From: Marsupella aquatica
Taxonomy: Eukaryota > Marchantiophyta
Assembly (NCBI GenBank): GCA_973895155.1
Contig: OZ316898.1
Span: 20,832,001-20,896,000 of the forward strand
Direction: 5' to 3'
Length of the DNA: 64,000 nt
In this document: piece after piece, positions 56,901 to 64,000 of the stretch
How the letters are laid out: every line of letters begins with the position of its first letter
Numbering within the stretch: position 1 is the first letter of the stretch
Translations under genes and position numbers: made by a program
The notes under the pieces: generated by a model
Databases searched by the model: none
Told to the model about the DNA's origin: nothing
What the model saw: the letters and a program-made list of their open reading frames with translations, nothing else

Positions 56901-59245
56901 ACGCCAATCAAATGACGCAGAGGTCGAGACATTTAGAGCTATCAGGGTTAATTATACTGTCAAAACAACTTATTTATTTTGTGTATTTTGTGGTGCCAGT
57001 AACTAGAATACAAAGGTTTACATCAAAATCCGAGAGGAGCCAATCAATTGCGAACTCCGACTTTAACCTTTTGCAAATTTTTTTACTTCTAGGGTAGCCC
57101 TTGAAATCTTTCGACGAACCCACAAACTTCAGAGCCAGTCATGAAGATGGTATAAAAACATCGGCTCCTGGCACTCCCTACGGCTTACTTACCGATTGAA
57201 TCCCCTCCCTCTCCAGCATATTGATCGATTGAATATGAAGCTGAACAGCAGCATAGAATTTTCTTTCTGCAATCAGCTTCTCAATCTGTGCCGGGACCTG
57301 AACCAAAACAGTGAATGTTTTCTTGAGTGGACAAAGTTGTTTCACACAAGACAGTGACCCAAAACTATTCCGTATATTCAGCAACTAGACGAAGAACGGA
57401 TAGATAAACGGGAGAGGGTGGCTTCCTTGCCAACGATAGTATTCACTTGCCCAGCAGATCATATAAATAGTCATAGGAAGGAAACTATGAAGGACACTGG
57501 CCAAGTTCTGACGACAGCAAATGGCGATCTGTCAAATTTGAAATCAATTCGATTCAATTCTTATAGCCAATGCAATTTAAAGGGTACATGAATCGTCTCT
57601 GCCAGGGAGCTCGGAATAGCTGCGATAAAATAACACTCTTCAATCTCATTATAGAGCTGCCAGGAAGCTTGGTATAACTAACAGACAGAGAGTTAGAACA
57701 AATCACTGAGCATCTCATAAAGACAAGTTTAAATGTACACTACAATCCGGTGCACGACCCAACGATAGGCAATCCAGTCTGCTGACATATAACCACGGTA
57801 GCTAAATGACAGTTTCTATTTTTTGCTCTTCTTAGGTCAGAAACAAAAAAACATGTCTTAAGAGTCGCGAAGAGTCTCACCTTCGCAACATTGTCGATCT
57901 GATCGAGCAGGGCAATTACATGACGTAAAGTAACAGAGCGGCACCACTGTTGATGTAGCTGCTTATGTTTTGCACCGAGCAGGACCCTCGCCTCTTCTAA
58001 ATTTACTTTTAAACCACCAATACTTGCAGCCGACTCACTAAAAAGGCGCAGAATCTGCTCCATCCCGTTATTCGGTCAAAGCACCAAAATTAGAATGCTG
58101 AGAGATTATTGATACTTTAGCCATTTGCAGGTACCATAAACCCTAAAGCACTCCTTGTGGCAACTGTCTGTGCTGACTTGTCCACTTCCGAAAATAAGGT
58201 TCTTCAATACCCGAAGAGGGTCTACATTTGGCTCACTTCAAAATCTAAGCTAAAAGAAATTCATCAAGTGGAACCAGATCCACCAAGAAAGGTTCGGAAA
58301 TAGTTCCAAAGTACCTGAGAGTAATTATGAATGGCTTTGTTAAAACCATTGTGATAACCCCGAACTACATCATCCACGAGCTCTTCAATTGCATCCCTTT
58401 GTTCCTGCAGTCGTCTGACAGCCCCATCAGGATCTTGTGACGTCAGAACTTGAACGACGTGGGGGAGTGAGTCGAACCGAGCCTGCTTCCACACGTCGTC
58501 TATTCCTTCGAGTTCTGCGATGACAACCTGAAAACAGACGGAGATTTTGGCCGTTAACGAATTTTGGTTCACATTACAAATCCTCCCTGTGTGAGGTAAA
58601 AATATAATGGCGTATTTCCCGACGAACGTAAGCAATTTAAATCGACGTTTAAAGAGGGAATACACTAGGTTCGAGTCCCTCTATATCACGCTTCCTCGTC
58701 GGTAAACCTTCTACGTCAGTGCGAGAACCAGCAATCAGCAGTCCAAATCCAAAGCCATCACGAATCTAGCTGATTAAACTAGAAACAGCAACCAACTACA
58801 CCAACACATCCCACAGAAAGCGGCGAAGAGGTTAAACAAGTGCTATCAGTGCTTATCGATCATAAAAAAATGTGACCACACTCCAGCTAAGAAACCTCTA
58901 TAGCAGGTTAACACAGTGACCAACCACAACTTGTGAAAATATAAAGCGAAGGCACAACTAGCGAAACAGAGTAGTGAAAATTTGGTCATGAAGAACAGGA
59001 CGGGGACAACTCAGGCACGCACACGATTATGAGACTGGGACAGCATCCAGAAGCACCGATACGAAATTAAGCATTTCTTATCTACGAACCAGAAGAGGAA
59101 GTCAACCGCAGAAAATCCGATCCGAACTTCATCAGATCGTACCAAAAAAGGAGAAATCGAAGAAACAGCACAACGGCTAACGGTAGTCTCTCTGACAGAA
59201 AGACGAACTTACATCCCAGTCCACAGGAGAAGCCGGATCCGCCAT
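47990..59245 (-). CDS. SEC8: exocyst complex component SEC8, 27 coding exons
   Basis: SEC8 is a subunit of the exocyst, which tethers secretory vesicles to the plasma membrane before fusion. I traced 27 GT-AG exons whose phases all join and whose 3303 bases give 1100 residues, close to other plant SEC8 proteins: 59245-59213, 58527-58315, 58054-57881, 57297-57193, 56337-56228, 56110-55928, 55731-55551, 55123-55017, 54398-54094, 53989-53823, 53626-53511, 53353-53286, 52894-52743, 52295-52246, 52006-51906, 51740-51628, 51363-51256, 51096-50878, 50605-50520, 50404-50378, 50094-49893, 49610-49536, 49259-49158, 48948-48874, 48760-48668, 48341-48292, 48077-47990. The start is MADPASPVDWD. Exons 2-3 hold the helical N-terminal exocyst domain (RFDSLPHVVQVLTSQD, RSVTLRHVIALLDQI). 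Conserved blocks further on: VKYLQTMVECLALLGKIAAA, TARLASKTPADD, VLPERGIYLTSAVYRPVLQ, VLGWAQAMPMYAGEIL, DQDAEEPEDFII, RRDEEIAPYIPTLKRGFVFG, RKYYELLNLPFE, LLKVDVPGREVP at the end. No disabling change was seen. Residues about 273-318 (Gly/Asp/Ser-rich) and 880-902 (Arg/His-rich) are the least conserved parts. Confidence 0.96.
50378..50404 (-). other. 27-base micro-exon of SEC8 (exon 20)
   Basis: The flanking introns end 'tttctcaag' and begin 'gtgagactg'. The exon completes a split Asp codon, adds VCVRKTLD and splits an Arg codon with the next exon. Without it the reading frame between exons 19 and 21 would not close, so it is needed to keep the protein intact. Confidence 0.85.
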
Positions 59246-59930
59246 TTTGCAATGCCGAAACCCAAGACGCCCTTCATAGTAGTCCTGCAGGTCTCCGCAT
59301 CATCATCCTCATGGCCATCTTGTCGTGGACCCTACCGAATCGGTCCGTCAGCCAGTCTTTCGAAGCAACCTGCTACCGTCTAATGCTCATCCGCGGATGA
59401 CATAGAGATCAATCCACTCTGTATCCCCTTTGTTCGTTCGCTCGTACGCAACACTGTGACGATCTGTGCCCTGAACATCATCGCGAGCGAGCTCGGTGCT
59501 CCCCTTTCTAATTTCCCCAATCGCCCGACCTCGTTAGAGTGCGTCTGACTGGGAAAATGTGTAATCCATTTCGCTCATCTATTATTAATAGATCTAAAAG
59601 TATGGATGGAGTCTGGTGATAAAATTTACCAGTCGGGTGAGGACGTGCAAATGGTGTAACCCAGGTCGCTCATTGAGTAATTACTCTAAACGGACGAACC
59701 TAATGGTAAACTTTGCCAGGCCCGTGATGAGGAGGTGGATCACAAACGGATCATCTTTCTCTTGTAAATAAGAACAAATTTTCTCATTTTTCTCTCATTT
59801 GCAGTCATGACAGGCAAATAGCGTTTCATCTCTCTGCAAACTCTATTATTTTGCTTAGAGTCCAATTCAATCAAAATCAGAAAAGTGAATGCATCAGCCA
59901 TATTTGGCTGTTGTCGGACTCCTATCTTTA
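59246..59930. other. SEC8 upstream region with a diverged duplication
   Basis: Should contain the SEC8 promoter and 5' leader on the minus strand. At 59556-59650 and 59655-59737 a diverged direct repeat is visible: 'tgtaatccatttcgctcat' with 'tgtaacccaggtcgctcat', and 'ggtgataaaatttaccag' with 'ggtaaactttgccagg'. No TATA box was chosen. Confidence 0.45.
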
Positions 59931-61112
59931 AGTTCATGCTTCCACTTCTCCTTCTTCTTGAGGGCCTAGGCCAAATGCCCTTGGGTCTGGGCAAGTTTGC
60001 TCTTAATTAACTGGTTATTAGCCTTGGCTGTATCCAATTGCCCCTGCATGATTTTATCTATGCTTCCTAACCCGCAGCTCGTCTTGAGCCTGTTTGGCTG
60101 CCTTTAGATCTCTAGCCTCGGCTTCCTTCTCTCTAAGCCGCCTGATGACCTCTTCCTTCTTCATCTGCTCCAAGGCCAGTGCTTCCTCCAACCGGCTTTT
60201 ATCCAACATCTCCCTATGGATAAAAGGCCCCGTCTCCAACTCTTCCCCAAAGATGTCGAGGGCAAGTAATCCACACATCTTTTCGTACTCCAGGGCCCTG
60301 CAACGTGCATAGGTGGAGTGGTTAAGAGATGCCGACATCTCCCAACGCGGCCTTTGCTCCCACGCCGCCCTTCGAACCTCGTCAAACATGGGTAGGGGCC
60401 CGGCTTGGTCTTCTGCAAGCCGTCGAATGTCCTTTGGCCATCCTCCGCTGGCAAATCCTTCTCCTTGGCCAGGGTTGCCCTCTCCAGATCTCTGAGTTGC
60501 TTGTGCAACTCCTGGTCGGCCTGTTTCCTCCCATCGTAATTTGGAGGAGGGACGTCTGGTGGGGGAGACTCCGGGCTTCTCTGTTGTTTTGGGTTCCCCA
60601 CGCACCACTCTTGGAAGTGTGGGGATGAAGCGGCCACAGGCCCGCACCCCTGGTACCGAACGATCCGACCCATAGCTGAAATCATCCTCGTTGTATTCCT
60701 CCACACCTTCCCTTCCGGCCTGGAGTACTAATGCCTGCGGATCCTCTCTTGGACTAGCCGCGAACGTGGCATCCTATCGGAAACTGCGCATGTGCGCTAG
60801 TCTCTCCTCCGACTCCCACACCCGCCTTTCCCTCTCCTCATCATGATTGGAACCTTGGGCCCTTGTCCCTCGGGTTTTAGACTCGAGGCTCCCACATACA
60901 TCCGCACCCCCGGCTCGTTTTCTGGCCTCCTTCTCTCCGCGGCCCTGACAAAGGGATCTGCTCTGGTGGGTCTTGTGGTGCGTCCCTCCCCAACAAAGTC
61001 GTGTACTGGTGCCTTTGCTGCCATTGTCGGCTTCTCCTTCTGTAGCATCTGCAAGAGGCTCTGCAAAGTTGGTTGTTGCATCGGCATGGGTTCCGGCGTC
61101 GGCCTATGGTAT
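59930..61112 (-). pseudogene. C-terminal half of a transposon protein gene, inverted copy
   Basis: Two main open pieces on the minus strand. 61153-60797 includes QPTLQSLLQMLQKEKPTMAA and NEPGVRMYVGASSLKPEGQG. 60704-60054 (216 codons) starts MEEYNEDDFSYGSDRSVPGV, has CGRFIPTLPRVV, then RRAAWEQRPRWEMSASLNHS, CRALEYEKMCGLLALDIFGE and a Glu/Lys-rich coiled-coil tail. They are in different frames, so the gene is broken. It is the same protein, in opposite orientation, as the copy at 62790-64000. It is not a known host protein family to me. Homology between the copies stops at about 61112 and about 59935. Confidence 0.7.
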
Positions 61113-61459
61113 GACTGTTGCCCAACCCTGCATGACTGCACTGCCTGCATCACTAGGCCTTGTAAAATGGTAAAATCGGGTGATATACACTAAAACCATT
61201 AGTATAAGGAGGAAAAACAAGAAAATATAAACAATTAAGGGTATCCATGGAACCCGAGCCGAGGCTGGGAGTAATAAGCGCAACGCCAACCAAGGGGCAC
61301 GATTAGGGTTAGGGTACGCTAAGCACCGGTGGCTACAGGTAATCAACGACCAAGTCAAGCAACAACAGGCCAGAGGGGGGTAAGGGAGGTTCACCAAGGG
61401 TGACAGCTCATTTGCGAACATTGATCGAGCAGATTGTGAGGAGAAGCCAACGACTGTCA
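61113..61459. other. centre of the inverted repeat, unassigned part
   Basis: The minus strand has an open frame (61421-61104) with a hydrophobic stretch LIVYIFLFFLLILMVLVYI that could be a membrane helix, ending in TRFYHFTRPSDAG. The hydrophobic codons are T-rich, so this may be chance or a leader of the element. 'ttagggttaggg' at about 61302 is a lone telomere-like double unit and not a telomere. Confidence 0.35.
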
Positions 61460-64000
61460 GCTACTAAGGTGAACATTGAGGATGGAAGCAGATACTGAGC
61501 ATCAATACAAGGTGGGAATGAGCAACGTCAATCAAGCTACACATTTTTGGGGATGCCTGTTCGAACGGGCAACTGTGTACATTGGGACCCCGATTGGGAC
61601 ATACAAGGAAGAGGAGTCGGAGATAGCAGCCCAAGAATGACAGGAGCTTGCTCGATTGTGGGAATTGCAAAAGTTTGCCTTTCTAGGAAGAGAGCTCATC
61701 AAGGCTGAATTCTTGTGGATGCCTACTGTCGATCAGCTCGATGATCTTCTATTTTGAAAGAACAGAATCGTCAGTATCCGGGAGGCCATCAACCGCTGCA
61801 ATGACAAACATTGGGACCTGAAGGGTTGCATGGAGGCGTGGACAAAAGCCACAGTGTTGGGGGAGTCGTCAAGAGCGGCTAAAATGAAGAGGAAGATGAC
61901 CTACAACAAAGAAACCACCCCGGCCAAAAGAACAAGGTTGGCGGCATCTAGAAAGCCGGCTGAGCAAGGGAGACAGAGGCAAGAGGAAGCCAAGGAACTA
62001 GAGGTCAACCCAGTCAATGCCATCCCTACTAGAGATGATACATGGAAGGGTTGGGTAATGGTCATACCGCAGGCAGTGTAGTTACATTTTGCAGGGAGGA
62101 GGATGCATGTTTTACAACCATGCAGTCCAAAAAGTACCAAGGCTTCATGGCCGGATCGGGCTTGGAGACCTTTGTTAGATTATTGTGGCTAAAGCCAAAG
62201 GTGTCGAAATCAGACTTGCCGGAATTCATGGGATCATGGGATCACGAGTTGAATGCAACCAAGGTCTACGGGAGGAAATTCTATCTCACTCCCAAGGTGA
62301 TTGCCAAAGTATTTGGCTTGCCGATGGGCAACAAGACCAAGGTAGACATCCGGAAGAACTTGTCGGACAAGGAGTTTAGATCGTTCCCCGGGCCATCAAC
62401 GAAGAATGGCTTCTTTTAGAACACTTGCACCAACCCGCACATTGGAGAAATGATTGATTTCTTGCGGGTGACAATGCATTGCAACCTGGCAAGACCGGAG
62501 ATCGGCAAGGCACAGGTTTACGTGGCAGAGAGGCCAGACCCAAGCCGGGACTACAACGAGTACACCTCCTCACCCAACTGAAGAAGATCTTGAAGGAGGA
62601 ACAACAAGTGATAGGCCAGGGGAGCGTATCCCGGCTTGGTTATCACATGCCGTTGTTGTGCCGGTATGCCCAAAGTCAGACCTTTGCAGCAATACTCCCC
62701 CTACAAGCAAGGGCACCAGAGGAGTCAGAACCGAGACCGGCAGCAAGGAAGCTGAACCGCCCGACAGCCCCACGATAGCATAGATTTTTAGGCCAACGCC
62801 GGAACCCATGCCGATGTAGCAACCAGCTATGTAGAGCCTCTTGCAGATGCGGCAGAAGGAGAAGCCGGCAATTGCAGCACAGACACCAGTACACGACATT
62901 ATTGGGGAGGGAGGCACCGTAAGACCCACCAGAGCAGATCCCTTAAGTCGGGGCTCTAAAGAGAAGGAGGCCAAAAAACAAGCCGGGGGTGCGGATGTAT
63001 GTGGGAGCCTCAAGTCCGGAACCCAAGGGACAAGGGCCCAAGGTTCCCAGTCATGATGAGGAGAGGGAAAGGCGGATGTGGGTGCCGAAGCATAGACCAA
63101 CACACATGCGCAGTTTTTGGCAGGATGCTGCGTTCGCGGCTAGTCCAAGAGAGGATCCGCAGGCACCAGTACTCCAGGCCGGAAGGAAGGGCGTGGAGGA
63201 ATACAACAATGATGACTTTGGCTATGGGTTGGATCATTTGGTACCAGGGGTGCGGACTTGTGGCCGCTTCATCCCCACACTTCCAAGAGTGGTGCATGGG
63301 GACCCAAAATAGCAGAGAAGCTCGGAGTCTACCCCACCAGACCTTCCTCCTCCGAATTATGATGGGAGAAAACAGGCCTACCAGGAGTTGTAGGAGCGAC
63401 TCAGAGATCTGGAGAGGGCAACCCTGGCCAAGGAGAAGGATTTGCCAGGCGGAGGATGGCCAAAGGACATTCGGCGGCTTGCAGAAGACCAAGCCGGGCC
63501 CCTACCCACATTTGACGAGGTTTGAAAGGTGGCGTGGGAACAAAGGCCGCGTTGGGAGATCCCGACATCTCCTAACCACTCCACCTATGCACGTTGCAAA
63601 GCCCTGGAGTACGGGAAGATGTGCGGATTACTTGCCCTCAACATCTTTTGGGAAGAGTTGGAGACGGGGCCTTTTATCCATAGGGAGATGTTGGAGAAAA
63701 GTTGGTTGGAAGAAGTACTGGCCTTGGAGAGGATGAAGAAGAAAAAGGTCATCCGGCGGCTTAGAGAGAAGGAGATCTAAAGGCAGCCAAGGCCGGAGAT
63801 CTAAAGGCAGCCAAGCAAGCTCTAGACAAGCTACGGGTTAGGAAGCATGAGATAATCATCATGCAAAGGCAACTGGATACAGCCAAGGCTGATAACCAGT
63901 TGATTAAGAGTAAACTTGCCTAGACCCAAGGGCATTTGGCCGAGGCCCTCAAGGAGAAAGAGAAGTGGAAACAGGATCTTAAAGACGCAGAGTTGGCTCA
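61460..64000 (+). pseudogene. transposon protein gene: mobile-domain-like part, linker, coiled coil; runs off the window
   Basis: Read on the plus strand with several stops and frame changes. 61500-61740: NQATHFWGCLFERATVYIGT, then IAAQE, stop, QELARLWELQKFAFLGRELI. 61830-62080: a basic linker (KRKMTYNKETTPAKRTRLAA). 62042-62419: GFMAGSGLETFVRLLWLKPK, GSWDHELNATKVYGRKFYLT and PKVIAKVFGLPMGNKTKVDI, reminiscent of the plant mobile domain style. 62570-62780: SRLGYHMPLLCRYAQ and a Pro/Glu-rich linker. 62840-63780: the part shared with 59930-61112, from NKPGVRMYVGASSPEPKGQG (in a shifted frame) through EEYNNDDFGYGLDHLVPGV to GLLALNIFWEELETGPFIHR and a coiled coil. Stops such as the one at 63778 (KEI, stop) show it is decayed. 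The end lies beyond 64000. Function unknown; it is probably a retroelement or transposon accessory protein. Confidence 0.6.

Noticed and set aside
60094-60628. Plus-strand open frames of 60-99 codons at 60-60.6 kb
   Set aside because: They are reverse-strand shadows of the minus-strand transposon protein.
61260-61330. Telomere-like ttagggttaggg
   Set aside because: Only two units, and they are not the plant form tttaggg.

Overview
This is a window of nuclear DNA from a land plant. The evidence is a complete, intron-rich gene for exocyst subunit SEC8 of plant type (minus strand, 47990-59245), an intron-less gene for a secreted DOMON plus cytochrome b561 protein (plus strand, 41030-42367), and a large load of plant-type transposons. 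Introns are mostly 100-850 bases. Base composition, short introns and the mix of decayed elements would suit a bryophyte or another non-flowering plant, but nothing in the window fixes the species.

Layout. 1-10.9 kb is gene-poor: coding-like fragments I could not name (54-482, 9360-9713, 10666-10887), several diverged tandem repeats, one small Mutator-type MITE with a 9-base target duplication (2801-2980) and nested inverted repeats (6901-8659). 11.8-13.5 kb (minus strand) is a broken transposon protein gene with a proline-rich middle and a coiled-coil tail. 13.9-16.7 kb is low-complexity and tandem-repeat DNA. 17.3-19.2 kb is a decayed LINE with reverse transcriptase and a probable C-terminal endonuclease; a second, 5'-truncated copy lies at 38.17-38.85 kb.

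20249-26311 is a structurally complete Ty1/copia retrotransposon: 364-base LTRs differing at 9 positions, primer binding site, gag-pol, polypurine tract and a 5-base target duplication. Its gag-pol is killed by five stop codons and one frameshift. It sits inside an older tandem array of units about 200-240 bases long. 26.3-38 kb is a transposon graveyard: a second Mutator-type MITE inserted at the base of a perfect 39-bp hairpin (27841-28315), a hAT-type MITE with an 8-base target duplication (37680-37963), and a PIF/Harbinger transposase pseudogene (minus strand, 35404-36790) in which a GA microsatellite has expanded in the coding sequence next to the third catalytic residue.

39-59.3 kb is the gene-bearing part. 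The two genes are transcribed toward each other, with about 5.6 kb between their stop codons. The b561 protein probably moves electrons across a membrane. SEC8 is part of the complex that tethers secretory vesicles to the plasma membrane. They are neighbours with no shared pathway visible. 59.9-64 kb is again transposon DNA: two copies of one protein-coding element lie head to head as an inverted repeat with arms of about 1.2 kb around a 1.7-kb centre, and the plus-strand copy runs off the end of the window. No rRNA, tRNA or CRISPR array was recognised.
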